From NCBI GenBank assembly GCA_029641185.1, contig JAPWGK010000003.1, forward strand, positions 1,178,001 to 1,242,000: 64,000 nucleotides of DNA, in the 5' to 3' direction. The notes under the pieces are model-generated. The model was not told the DNA's origin. It ran no database searches and was given only the letters and a program-made list of their open reading frames with translations. This DNA is from Pseudofabraea citricarpa (lineage: Eukaryota; Ascomycota; Leotiomycetes; Helotiales; Dermateaceae). The translations under genes and the position numbers were made by a program. Of the stretch, positions 11,328 to 23,050 are shown one piece after another; position 1 is the first letter of the stretch; every line of letters starts with the position of its first letter.

Positions 11328-13649
11328 TCACAATTCTTCCTTTCGATGCTCGAGGAGAGTTTCAGGAATATTTTCATCAACATCACACTGCGTCAACGCA
11401 CTACTCCTCCAAGGCTTATTTTTCTCAACCACTGGTGCAGCTGCTTCCTCATCAGCCTCCTGATTCACCTTTGTCTTCCCATTTACACTCCTCCACTCCA
11501 TGAACAAGGCAGACACAAAAGCAAGACCACAAAGTGGAATGGCAGCCGTAAGAACCGTTTGTAACCCCTTATTATATACCTCGAGAACAGCAGGTAGTTC
11601 GAGATCCGGGACAAGAGGTCTAAATTCCGCGGCTCCCTTATCAATCACAGCCTGCATATCCACTCCAGGAAGAGCGTTATTGTCAGAAGCTGATAACAGA
11701 TGCCCTTGAAGAATCGTATTTCCAACAGAGACAAAAATGGCACCACCTAGACTCTGGAACGCTACCACGGCCGCTGTACCGATAGGAATCTCTTCGAGTG
11801 GGAGGACGCTCTGAACGGCCGTGAAACCTTGCTGAATCGCCATTCCAATTCCAGCTGATGTGAGGAATTCATAGCCGATCCACAAACTCGATGGAGTATC
11901 GACTCGCAATGTACTCAAGAGTCCACATCCAACCGTTCCAATAGCGCAACCCAAAATAGCTGGGCCAGTAAAATAGCCATTCTTTGAGACAAAGATCCCG
12001 GCCAAGAGGGAAAAGATTGCATTTGCAACCACGTACGGGATCATATTCACACCAGAGTGGATGGCGCTATCTCCCTTCACTGCCTGGAACCAGATCGGGA
12101 GATAATAGGATTGAATGAGAATCGTCGCGTAAATGAAGAACCCCACTGCACAACTTGCAGAAATCGTGCGGTGGCACAGGATTCTCGGTGGCATGAGAGC
12201 ACCATCAGCTTTCCACCACTGCCACACGCTAAACATAATGAATGTCATGCCTGATCCAACAAGTAAACCGATGATCTCAGAACTTGCCCATGGTACCTGC
12301 TGATTCGTAAATTCCAGTGCGAGGAATAACATGATGGATGCCCCAAGTAGGATCACGTTGCCGACGAGATCCAACTCGACGACACGGTAGAAGAAATTTC
12401 GCTGCTGCACTTCAGATTTTTCTGTTTTTGCTGGTTGGAAGAATGTAATCATGGCGAGGATCGTGGCACCTCCTACGGGGAGGTTAAAGTAGAAACACCA
12501 TCGCCAGGTTACAAGGTCGGTGAAGACGCCTCCAAGTAAAGGTCCCACAGTGGCACCTACACCAAACCTAACTTTGGCGTTAGCATTTGTTCTTCAAAAG
12601 GAATTGAATGGGACTGACATTAAACCTACGACAGCCGTCCAAACAGGTCTCTTCTGCAACGGCACGCTATGCGCAACGACAACAAAACTGCCTGTCAAGA
12701 TCCCTGCGCTTCCAAGACCTTGAATGGCTCTCCCGATGATAAGTGCCAGTGAGTTTGGTGCAATTCCACATATGAGACTGCCAATCTCAAATAGGGTGGT
12801 TGCCGCAATATAAGACCATTTGATATTGAAGAGCATGAAGATGCGTCCGTAGAGTGGCTGGAATGCAGATGCTGTGAGTAGATAGGAACTCCCATACCAG
12901 CCTATGTCGGCCGAGGATTGGAATTCGCTTGTAATATATGGAATTGCCTTTTATTTCGTTAGTAATGAATCCTCATACAAAAAGTATACATGCAGAGCGA
13001 AATTGGAACGTACAGTGGTAATGATTGTTCGATCGAGACTGATGAGGAAAACACTTAGACAGATTCCCGTAATCAGAATCGCAAGTGGAATCGGACCAGG
13101 ATAATTCCCAGTATCTTCATTTTCAATCTCGATGCTTTCTAGAACCTCTTCTTCCGGGATGCCAGCCGGTGGTAACTGTGGGGAAGGTGGACTGGCTTCA
13201 AGCAGACCCGCTTCTTTGTCTTTTTCAGCCCCAATCGTGCTCATACTACTCATCCTTTCCTCGGCTTTCGCATCTTCATTTAACGGATCAAAAATCTTAG
13301 TCGACCGTGTGATGCTCACGCTGGGTTTTCCAGGATGTCTCTGGCCTTCAAAGGTGGTAGAAAGTGGTCGGAAAGGCCATTCTTTCTCTTTGCCCTTGTA
13401 AGTCCTTCCTCTTTGTCGTGAAGTAGACCGGTTCTGTGAGTTGGAAGATGTTTGAGTCCGGAGGGTGCTGTTGGATGCAAGATGCCGCAGCGGAGGTGCT
13501 GAAGCGGAGAGGACATCATTGTACAAATCATTGAGGTTGTAACCTCGTGAGTTCTCGCGAGAATGTGTCGATGTCGGTTCCAATGGGTATTCTGATGACA
13601 ATGAGGATTGAGGATATTCTGTTCTCTGGCTTGACCGAGATGTCGACAT
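11328..13649 (-). CDS. MFS drug:H+ antiporter (DHA2-like, 14-TM type) with long N-terminal extension
   Basis: Exons (minus strand) are 13649-13014, 12947-12619 and 12567-11328, giving 734 aa. Intron 1 is 66 bp with a TACTAAC branch and an AAAAG acceptor. Intron 2 is 51 bp (GTCAGT...TTAG) and rebuilds GLMFGVGATVGPLLGGVFTD, a major-facilitator motif C-like stretch. The first 190 residues are Ser/Arg-rich, polar and probably cytosolic. The first membrane segment starts at about IPLAILITGICLSVFLISLD, and D and R (DRTIITT) occupy the usual TM1 positions. GRAIQGLGSAGILTG and GYGRIFMLFNIK-like loops fit the DHA2 family. Such pumps export toxins or secondary metabolites at the plasma membrane; the substrate is unknown. 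The N-terminal extension is longer than in most DHA2 members. Confidence 0.92.
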
Positions 13650-14699
13650 GTTTATGTTATCGACCGTTATTTTATTTTAAAAATATAAAGATGGTTGGTA
13701 ATACAGATTTATGATCTCATGGATACGGGAAGCCTATGGTAGAAGTTCCTGTGGGCTTGAGTATTCTTTGCACTACAAAACTTAGAGATGAAATTTATGT
13801 GCAATCTGTTTGTAGATAAACAATTAGAAAAATGCACCGATAAACGAGGAATGACGAAGAATTTCGATTCCCGAACAAACTGTTTTGAGCCGGTAGCTCG
13901 TGCGAAACGATGTTATGCCAGTATCCAAGATATCCTCGGTCGTCGTATGGATGACGATCCTCCCATTAAAGGATAGCAAAACGTAACTCTCCAAAAGCTT
14001 GGGACCTCAGGAGGCTTACTCTTGACCCTATCGAGTTAGTAGTTCCCAGTGTTAATGTCCGTATGTTGATCAGTGCATGGGTTCCTTTGTCTCCGGAACT
14101 AGACAACTTAGCAAGGTCGCTAAATTGGTGATGCTACCTAACGAGAACGCTACGGAAAACCTAAATCCACCTACGCAATTCACACTTATACGAGAGGAAG
14201 CTAAAATAATTTCCCTAGCATGTAGCCAAGACTGGAATAGTTCCACGAACTCACCGTACTACTGTACAGATTCCCGCTCGTGGATCCAGCTGGGGTGCTT
14301 AGTCCCGGTTTCGTGGTAAAAATCAACCGAGCGAGTGACTTCAGTTGGCGAGGCGAGATGGATCAGAAGCTGTCTCCACCCGGTTGGTTCTTGGGGTTTT
14401 TATGATTTTTCTAACCACCAGAGCGTTGGTAGTTGATGACCAGTGGTTATCCTTCTTTTTAAGGATACCCACGTTGTTGGGATTGTACAATTGGGCTTTT
14501 TACCTCAACATCAATAATGGTTTATGGTAAGGATGGTCTCAAGATGGAAGATGCATAAAAGAGTGAATCACTTCTACTAATCAAAATTATCTGAATAGAA
14601 AATTGATATTATTGTGATTATTATACTACGGCTACTTGGTATCTCGTAAACTCATATCATCCATACTTGTGTTTTCTTTTCTTTTTTCTTTTTTCTTTT
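13650..14699. other. Intergenic region
   Basis: This is the promoter of the MFS gene on its left and the 3' flank of the thioesterase-like gene on its right. Several 60-80-codon open frames on the plus strand (13788-14530) lack domains, signal peptides or splice partners. A C/T-rich run (ttttcttttctttttt-like) lies at about 14673-14700. Confidence 0.45.
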
Positions 14700-15889
14700 T
14701 CATAATATCTGATCCTTCTTCAAGTGAGCGAGTTGACAGAGTGTACTGACAACTCCCGTTAATCCCGTACCATCAGTGTGCCGGCCGAGCGCCTCCCCGT
14801 CTCCTCTGAATTCCATCTCCAATGCCTGTTGACCTTGCGCTGCCAGCGAGCTGGCGATCTTCATGCCCCGCTGTCTTTCCAACTCAATCTTCTCACCGAT
14901 ACTCAAGCTAACTTTCTCATCGAACTGTCTTTGTTCACCGCAATTTGCTGCTGATGACAGGAAAATGTCATTCTTGGTCGGTAATATTGGCTCAGAAGGA
15001 AAGAGACCTGCAGCCTTAAGCATGTACTCTGGCGATATAGTTTTACGTCCTTGCTTGAAGACACATTTACTCAGAGCACTGGCCACGATACAATCTTTGA
15101 CTTCGCTAAGCTCTTCAAATCCGCATCCGTTTTGCTCGGGGTATAATGCATAGCTTCTGGGACGGACGGAACCTTTGCGGACAAAATGTGTTGCAAGATA
15201 GATCCATTTCTCATCCCATGAAATGATTCGCGTCCACATGTCGTATGTTTCATATGGCTTGATCTCACGCTTGAACGAGCATGATACTGCACCCAATGCA
15301 AAATTGAATACTGGTTCCTTAGATCCAGTAATTGCTGCTGTACCACCGCGCATTTCTTCAATAGCTGTAGAGAACAGTGTGCAAACAAGATGAGTTCGTG
15401 CGATGTCTATGTCCGAAAAGTAGGAACTATTTGTCTCTTTGTTATGTTAGAAGGTTTCTTATGCTAGCAAGTTTATGTTGAAGCTTACTGTGCAGGTTGA
15501 AATCAATTTCCATCAATGGACATTGTGAGGTTGTGATAAGTGGCTGAAAGATTTGAGCTGGTGATGGTGGGACTTTGGGTCTTTGAGACCGAAGGCAGAA
15601 TCTGAATCCGTTGACAATACGAAGCTATTTACTGTCAGATACAGTGACAAATTTGAATGATGGAAAGTTCACATACATGCCACATGAATGGGAGGTTTTT
15701 AAGGTTTCCAAAAACCAGGAGTATGAAAAGTAACCTCCATAATGTTGTGAGTGTCAAGATTCCTGTGACACCTTCATCCAAATGAAATATTGGGCTTTTT
15801 GATGGAGTTGAATTATTGCAGTAGTGAGGATTCTGAAGTATAGCAGCTGTAACTAGCGTGCTGCTGCCGTTTTGAAGTATGTGATGCAT
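14700..15889 (-). CDS. THEM6-like thioesterase-superfamily protein (4-hydroxybenzoyl-CoA thioesterase fold)
   Basis: Exons (minus strand) are 15889-15677, 15624-15489 and 15436-14700, giving 361 aa. Both introns are 52 bp; the second uses an AAAG acceptor. The N-terminus holds a membrane anchor (LWRLLFILLVFGNLKNLPFMWH). The family's hot-dog-like segment follows: MEIDFNLHKTNSSYFSDIDI, then ARTHLVC, FNFALGAVSCSFKREIKPYE and WDEKWIYLATHFVRKG. This is the arrangement of the THEM6 / fungal thioesterase-like proteins. These are assumed to act on acyl thioesters, but activity has rarely been tested. The start was taken at the second position of a MH pair because upstream codons give only a TTG. Confidence 0.85.
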
Positions 15890-17972
15890 GATGATGTTGT
15901 ATGAGATGATGGAAAGAAGATGATAATCTGAATATTTGTGTTGCAAGCATCAAACTGATATAGAAATAGCAGTACCTTTCGAAATCATCCCTTTGTTTTG
16001 ACAGAGTGATCAAACTCCAAATTGGGAATGGTTTCTCAGATCTCTAACACAAGCCCCCAGAGCACTCTTCTGACACTTCAAAGGATGATCAGGCCTCACT
16101 GACCACCATGTAGCGCCTCTGATGAGTACATACATCAGAAAACCTGCCATTTCTTCAGCCAACAGTTCTCTCATTGCACGGCATCATGATATCCGAAACG
16201 AATGACTCGTTACGCAGGTGCTTTCGGGGATAACTTGTCATTGAGAGCCAACAGAATTCTCCATGGGAGAGCAACAGACACTCGGGCCCACTTGGACTCA
16301 ATTACTGGACTATCTCGTCACACTTCACGAGGCTTATGTATGACGATTCTGCATCTCTGCAGATCGTTGACAACTGTGAGCAGTCTGACTGGCTACGAAG
16401 TGCTTTGAAGAAGTACTGTTACATTGTGTAGTGGTTCAACTTCCAGCCGGAATTCTTGGACAGGTAATGCGTAATCAGGATCATCGTGCTGTGATCTGCA
16501 AGTAAACTTTCAGGCCCACGTTGAACGTCCCAGGAGAAAGCCCGAGTTTCCACACTGTAGGGACCTAAAGATTGGAGGGATTCAAGAATCGGTCACAGCC
16601 CAATCGCAAATCAGCAACATTACCAACAACGATTCTCGAGCAATGACGATCTCTCTAGCTTTAATTGGAAACTACGAACATCTCTGGATGTCGATCAGAA
16701 AAGGTCGGGGCGTCTTAGTGGCCAGCCAGTGTACTGGAGATAAGAACCAGTGCTGGGCTAAGGTGCGGAAGTGGATATGGTGATAGTCTCAAAAAGGATT
16801 TTGGCCTCTGAACTTAAATCTGACCACTGCCCCTTTTAGGAATGAGGTAGCATTGCGGCTAAAAAAAAAAACATACCGTTAGAAGCCCTATACGTCAGAT
16901 CAGTCTGTGGCATCTCAAAGTGTACTGCGAAGCGTCGGCGTTGACACACCCGATAGATCCGGAATCACGTATTTCAGTTATCGCTCAGTCATGTCATCAA
17001 AGCGGGTATCTTTCGAACGCCGACATTTTAAGCCTCCTAATATCAGGCTCTGAGGCTGGTCATTGTATCTCAAGCTACTGATATGAGTTGTCGGGCATGG
17101 TAAACTGCCAATATGTGTGCTTACAATTTACAAACCTGCACACCTCACATGCTAACATGTACATGTACCCGCAGCTAAGCAAAACTGAATCTCCTTAACC
17201 CTTCATCGTTCATTGTAGGCATGCGTACCGGCAATAAGTACCGGCAATGAGGGGCGACGGAGAACGAAGCTTCAAGTTGTTTCATTAAGACGAACAGATG
17301 TGGCGGACGTGCGGGAAATGTAAGTCATACTGTACAAATAGGGTTGGCTGAGTAGCGCGATTGTTTCGGTAGCCGAGCTCAGTTAGTCCCGTGGATCGTA
17401 ATTCTAGATGAGGGCGCTAAACTAAGCCATAACTTCCCGATCTCATTCTTATTTTCACTTCATACTACCTCTCAGATTGCCCGCTGCTCGAATTTTGACC
17501 CACAACGCAAGCTAGGGCACGGCATCCGTAGAAGAATGTCCGTCAAGGCCCTTCTATAGCCGGGGTTCAATATAACCGAAGGCCTCTAACGGAAGAATCA
17601 TGTTTCTTTCTGTGGTCCAGTAATAGCTATCTAATGATTTTGGGTATCACTCCTTTAAGTGTTTTTGACTTATTAAGTATGCTCGGGCAGGTATTTGCCG
17701 CAGAATATGATGAATATCTCACCGCTACAGTTACTATATTAATCTTGCTCGGGATGACAATGTGATAGACTGCAAATTAGTAAGTAAAATGTTGGAACAG
17801 TCATGAGAAAATTCTTTGTTATTATTCCATATACCACGATTACAACTAAGATCAATACATTATCCAGTGCGAGAACAATTTGTTCAATTTCAATTGCATC
17901 TGCCATTCTATTACGTCCATCCAAAACGCCATCGGTCTATTCGCGGTAGCCTTATTTCGTCCGCCTCGAAGC
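15890..17972. other. Long intergenic region without recognised gene
   Basis: About 2 kb between two minus-strand genes. It contains a poly-A run at about 16861-16871 and a direct repeat of GTACCGGCAAT at about 17226-17250. The open frames are short and unsupported. No tRNA was recognised. Confidence 0.45.
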
Positions 17973-19183
17973 TTAAAAAAATGGCCCACTTGGGCTGATT
18001 TTATGCATAGTCGCATTAGCAGCCTCCACAACCTTAGCCGCTTTTGTATCCTCAATAGATGGCACTTCAGCCTTCTTCATATCCAATGTAGCCAATTGTG
18101 CTGGTGTCTTTGAGCTTCTGCGACCGCCCTTTTTGTAAGTTGCGATGTAGAAGGAAATGAAGAGTACAAGGTATGAGGTAAGAATTACACAGCCTGCGAC
18201 GGCAGCAAATGGCTCTCCAGCACACTTGCCAACATGGGGAAGAGATGGGGCATATGTGCTGGCAAAATAATCCCACGATGCAAAGTAGATGAAGCCTGAA
18301 TTTCCGAGTTAGCAAAAATGGGATGGACGATATCGAATGATCTTACCAAGGTCAAGAACAAATTGGGTGATCTGGAGGCGAGTAATCCACTCCTTCCACC
18401 AAACACGAATACCACGGGCACTTTGGAAGTAATACCAATACATGACCACATGAACAGCAAGGTTCAAAGTGATTGGGACCCAAGAGACCGAGGTGTGCCC
18501 AATAAGTTGAGTATAGCAAAGCAAGGCAGTTGCTGGATGGTGGTAGGTATGTAAAAATGCTTTTACAAATCAGACAATTTGTGCGTGGAGCGGTAGATTG
18601 GATAACTTACTCAAAGGTTTCTTCTTAAGGAACAAGAAAACGGTATCAAGAAGCTCAACATATTTGGTCAGATAATTCAACTTCTTGACGTCAGTTGTTG
18701 TTCCAAAATTTATATTACTTGAATTGAACTTACATAGTATAGGATGACCAATGGTTCAGTCCAGCCTCCAGATCCACAGATACCGTTATAAAGTCCATTG
18801 TTCCACACCGTAGGGATGATTTGTTCGGCAAAGAGAACGAGGAGACTGGCACTGATGAATGTCAAGCAAAAGTTGTGGATTTTGAATAGGGTGTTTAGTT
18901 CGAATGGCTTTTTATTGCGCATTATTTCTCTTCCACCAAATACCACGCATAGGTACAAAACAATCATGAATGAAGTTTCTCCTAGGGTAGAAAATGGTGT
19001 CTCATCAGGGACAAATTTGAAGTCTTTGGCTGGATAACCTTTGACGGTAGTCCAGACTCTATCAAAAATTGCCCATGGGGAGAGACTAAATGCCTTGATA
19101 ACAGCTGGCGGTTTTGGAGGAGATGTTGAGAATTTCGAGAAAGATATAGTAGAAAATGAATTGTTATCCATGATTGCATTCAT
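17973..19183 (-). CDS. ELO family very-long-chain fatty-acid elongase (3-ketoacyl-CoA synthase)
   Basis: Exons (minus strand) are 19183-18734, 18680-18611, 18559-18347 and 18295-17973, giving 351 aa. The introns are 51-53 bp; two of the three use AAG acceptors. The ER-membrane condensing enzyme is identified by the histidine box HTYHH at residues 177-181, rebuilt across intron 2. Other ELO landmarks are [20 protein letters not shown] before the box and [14 protein letters not shown] after it. About seven hydrophobic segments are present. The C-terminus has basic residues ([13 protein letters not shown]). Chain-length preference (Elo1/2/3 class) cannot be decided. The start ATG at 19183 gives a hydrophilic N-terminus of about 30 residues before the first helix. 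Confidence 0.95.
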
Positions 19184-20606
19184 GATTATAGGCTTTTAAG
19201 TTGTCTTGAACTGGTCGTTGTTCTTGTTGAAGTCAGGTGAAGATGAAGTTGCTTGAGGATTGAATTGGGGATGGGAATGGCATCTTTTATTTGAGGATTT
19301 TCTCTTAACAATTGAATTTCATCTATCACATGGGTCGCAGAAAATTGTGCTAATAATTTACCATGCAAACACAAATCTCATTCGGACGATGATCTATCTC
19401 ACCAGGAATGACCTCTGACCTAGCTCCCAGGGAGCCACAGCCGTCATGAGGCATACCGGGAGTCAGAGTTCCCAGAAGTTACGGTAGTTTCCAGCCGGAT
19501 GTTCCTTGACTGAAACGAAGACCATAGCTATGGGTAGCTGTGATGCTGATCTTCAAAGTCTATGTTGACTTGGCTTTCATACCAGCCCCTTGAGGCTTAG
19601 TAGTGGCCACGTCGTAATTGGCTAGAAAATGTCATTATTCAGTCTCCGTATATACGGTAAGTTGTGTCAAGTAGCTTAAAACCGGCCTCAAAAGTGGGTC
19701 AATCCAGTCCGTGGAACAGTTCTTCGTTAAATCCAATTGGCTCGAGAATTAGGTTAACCAAGGCCGATCTGCTGCAAAATGTGCGTTTCTTTGTTTTCTA
19801 AACCTCTAGCTTGATGAATAATCATTTCATGTACACCGAAATCTTTAACCTTCAAGAAATTTTGTGGTGATTCAATTGCTGTTGTCGGAGGAATAAAAGA
19901 GTACCTAACAACAACAATAATATCAACAAGCGAGCAATTGTGGTTGGTTCTGCCAAGAAATATCTCAGTAGCTCTTCGTTTATTTTGGTCTTGATTATGA
20001 ACACTCTATCGGATCGGAGTGTCCGCTTTGACTGCTTCAGGTCCATCCGCACTGCCTACATTTTGACCTGGTAAATCTTGTTCAAGTCACTGTGTGTGAC
20101 AATCACTTCCGGACAAGGACTCGGTAACTTGTTTATGTTCTGACTAAGTGGCTTTTTGCTCTACAATTGTGTTTCGTCTAAATTCCCAATAACCATAATC
20201 TTTGACAAGTGGCGATCTTAAATTGAAGTCTTGGAGAGTACTTTCGGGTGAGCTTATATGGGCTAGTGTTATAGATTTACTCCGATTTGATACCACCTGG
20301 TGCATACATGAAGTTGTGCAGATCTTTCTCTCGTCTTAGCACGAGATTGATTGCAATGGCTGAACGGAAAGTCGGATTCCGATGGAATTCCTTCCTTGGG
20401 TATCATCAACAAGCAGCCCTCCTACGTCGGTGGTGGATTACATTAGTTCCGTATCTTGTTCGTGGAGCTTTTTTGGAAATCCGCCCGGGCATTTGCTTCT
20501 CTTTATCAACCTCACCCTCTCCGTTGAAAATTCTATCATCATCTCACCATCACATCTCATCACTCTTCATCACTCTCATCCACTCACCGAAAATATTTTC
20601 TTCAAT
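19184..20606. other. Divergent intergenic region between elongase and P450
   Basis: This region holds the promoters of both the elongase (-) and the P450 (+). The stretch just before the P450 ATG is rich in CA/TC repeats (catcactcttcatcactc), typical of fungal leaders. The P450 frame stays open upstream to an ATG at 20382, but that extension has no P450-like N-terminal anchor. No other gene was seen. Confidence 0.45.
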
Positions 20607-22226
20607 ATGACTTTTCAAATGGGACTCCCATCTATTCTTATCGGCTGTACTGCCGTTGCTCTCCTCGCCTCGAGAACTACATCCTTCTCTACAGCCCAAG
20701 CTTTAATATGGGTTTATGGCACAATCATCCCAGCCTACCTGATTTTATGGCTATCTTGGATTTATCCATATTACGTATCACCACTTCGAAAAGTGCCCAC
20801 CGTGCCAGGATTCCCTCTTTGGGGCTCTTTCTTTGAGATTATCACAGTCGAATGTGGATTGCCACAGAGGAAGTGGCACCAAGAACACGGCCCAATTATT
20901 CGTTACTTCTTCCCTTTCGGTGCTGAAAGGCTTTCGATCGCGGACGACAAAGCAATCCACCAGATGACTGTAAAGAATCCTTACAACTACCCTAAACCAC
21001 TGCGCGCAAGACTCTGGATGACTCGTATCCTGGGCGATGGTGTTCTTCTAGCTGAAGGAGCAGATCACGCTCATCAACGCAAAGCCTTAGCACCTGGCTT
21101 CTCTATTTCCTCCATTCGGGCCCTATCGCCAATTTTCTGGCAGAAGTCGCTCCTCCTTTCTCAGCTTTGGAAAGAAGAAATGAATATGGATAAGGTAACC
21201 ACTAAGTCCTTCGAAGCTCTCGAGTGGCTCAATCGTACCACTTTAGATATCATTGGCCAAGCTGGATTTGGAACCGACATCAACTCTCTTGAGAATCCAG
21301 AGACACCTATTAGAGAAGCATATCGTCTTGTGTTTGCGTTTGATATTGGATCTCGCATCCTGCATGGCCTCCAAGCATTCATTCCAAGCACCAAATATCT
21401 TCCAGCTAAGATGAACAGAGATATGGAGGAGGCTCGTAGCATCATTATCAACAAAGCAACCAGTATCATAACAGAGAAGGAAGGTCAGGCACAGCGACAA
21501 TCTAACCACAAAGATATTATCGCTTTGATCGCCAAAGATAACCTGAAAATGAAGGAGGCAGGTGAAGAAGGGCTTTCATTCGAAACGATGCGGGACCAGA
21601 TTATGACGTTCCTCGGAGCTGGACACGATACCACCGCGACGGGAGTGGCTTGGACACTCCACCTCCTCTCCACCCACCCAGAGATCCAGGAACGTCTCCG
21701 AGCTGAGATCAAAGAACACATGCCTTTTCTTTTTGATCCAGCCACAAGATACAGTGCTGCCGAGCTTACCAAAGCCGACGCCGATCAACTTCCGTATCTC
21801 GACAATCTGTGCCGAGAATCCCTCCGCTACATCCCTCCGATCCCAATGACGGTGCGTCAATCGGTCGCAGACGATGTGCTTGGCGAATACCACGTTCCTG
21901 CAGGAACCGTCATTTATGTCCTTGCAAACGCCATCAATCGCTTACCAATGTATTGGGGCCCAACCGCCGATACCTTCGATCCAGACCGTTGGGATAATCT
22001 TCCTTCTACCTATACCACGAACGCTTTTATGACTTTCTTACAAGGTCCTCGTGGCTGCGTTGGACGTAAGTTTGCAGAGACAGAGATGAAGGTTTTAATT
22101 TGCTGTCTGCTCAGTATGTATCGCTTTGAGCGAGACTTGAATGTTCAAGACCCAGAGTCTTTGAAGATGTGGAGACTTGTACTCAGACCAAGAGACGGAG
22201 TGTCAGTTAAGGTGTCTCAGCTATAA
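20607..22226 (+). CDS. Cytochrome P450 monooxygenase (intronless)
   Basis: A single exon encodes 539 aa from ATG 20607, which places the hydrophobic ER anchor (ALIWVYGTIIPAYLILWLSW) close to the N-terminus. P450 landmarks occur in order. The I-helix is GAGHDTTATG, with the oxygen-activating Thr. The K-helix ExxR appears as ESLR, followed by a PERF-like FDPDRW. The haem loop is FLQGPRGCVG, with C484 as axial ligand. The proline hinge is PTVPGFPLWGSFF. It resembles fungal P450s of the fatty-acid/terpenoid-hydroxylase type, and I cannot assign a CYP family. Intronless P450s are a minority among its neighbours here. It stands next to a tiny secreted protein and a second P450. Confidence 0.93.
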   Translation: MTFQMGLPSILIGCTAVALLASRTTSFSTAQALIWVYGTIIPAYLILWLSWIYPYYVSPLRKVPTVPGFPLWGSFFEIITVECGLPQRKWHQEHGPIIRYFFPFGAERLSIADDKAIHQMTVKNPYNYPKPLRARLWMTRILGDGVLLAEGADHAHQRKALAPGFSISSIRALSPIFWQKSLLLSQLWKEEMNMDKVTTKSFEALEWLNRTTLDIIGQAGFGTDINSLENPETPIREAYRLVFAFDIGSRILHGLQAFIPSTKYLPAKMNRDMEEARSIIINKATSIITEKEGQAQRQSNHKDIIALIAKDNLKMKEAGEEGLSFETMRDQIMTFLGAGHDTTATGVAWTLHLLSTHPEIQERLRAEIKEHMPFLFDPATRYSAAELTKADADQLPYLDNLCRESLRYIPPIPMTVRQSVADDVLGEYHVPAGTVIYVLANAINRLPMYWGPTADTFDPDRWDNLPSTYTTNAFMTFLQGPRGCVGRKFAETEMKVLICCLLSMYRFERDLNVQDPESLKMWRLVLRPRDGVSVKVSQL

Positions 22227-22780
22227 TTTGGAAGGTAATAATACCATGATGATAGAAGGAAATATATGAAATTTCTTGTTTTAATTATCTAGTAGCCCAA
22301 GGTCGGGATCAGTAATAATATACCTAGGTAGTTATCTCAATATATTCATCAGCTCAAACTTCCTTGTAGTGTTTCTTATTCCTCAGGCTCCTACTTCAAT
22401 ATCATTCAAGTCACTCTATTTCTTATATCCCCTTTTTCTGTCTAAATTTTATTCCCAAACCGGATAATCAAATTTACGATGTGGTAAGTTACTTGGTAAG
22501 AAAATGACGAGAAGGAGAAGAGGATATAATAGATCTATTAAAAGATTTATATTTATTTTACAAAATTTTGGGATCTCTAGTTACGAACCTAAAATTTAAA
22601 CTTCGCATTTCACAATTTTTGAGGCTTTCCAAACTGAATTTAAAACATCATATTTGAAATTGATTGCGTTATTACTGATCATGTTATGAACTCCAAGTAC
22701 CCAAACACACTCCAAGAACCCAAACACACTCCGCAGTGATAGCCCCACACGTAATATTCTGAAGTTAAAACCCAACCCGC
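22227..22780. other. Intergenic region
   Basis: AT-rich 3' flank of the P450 (+) and of the small secreted protein gene (-). A short direct repeat, CCAA(G/A)(T/A)ACCCAAACACACTCC, occurs twice at about 22692-22731. No gene was seen. Confidence 0.45.
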
Positions 22781-23050
22781 TTATGGAAGGTCATTATCTT
22801 GTGTTCCCTTTACATTAATGGGATCGCACACCGAAATACCAAGGCAAATGTCAATGGGTGCATTGACTGTCGGGTCAACCTTGGGGCTGACGGTGGGGCT
22901 GAGAGAAAGATCTCGCTCAATTTCCTAAATTATGTGTTAACCCTCGTTTAGAATATTATCGAAAGATGTTCTTACAGCTGGCAGAGCTGTTGGGAGTGCC
23001 ATTGAAATGGTGAACAGAGAGAAGAGAGCGGCCGAAAGGTAGAACTGCAT
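22781..23050 (-). CDS. Small secreted protein, 72 aa, two cysteines, unknown function
   Basis: This gene is too short to show as a single open frame. Exons (minus strand) are 23050-22976 and 22924-22781, with a 51-bp intron (GTAAGA, GGTTAAC branch, TTTAG) in phase 0. The first 18-20 residues form a clear signal peptide (MQFYLSAALFSLFTISMA, then LPTALPA). The mature part is about 50 residues and acidic to neutral. It carries a repeated Pro-Thr/Ser-Val motif (SPTVSPKVDPTVNAP) and two cysteines in DICLGISVC. It has no dibasic processing sites, so nothing marks it as a repeat precursor peptide. It lies between two P450 genes. It could be an effector-like or cell-surface peptide; no homology was recognised, so the model rests on the signal peptide and the clean intron. 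Confidence 0.68.
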
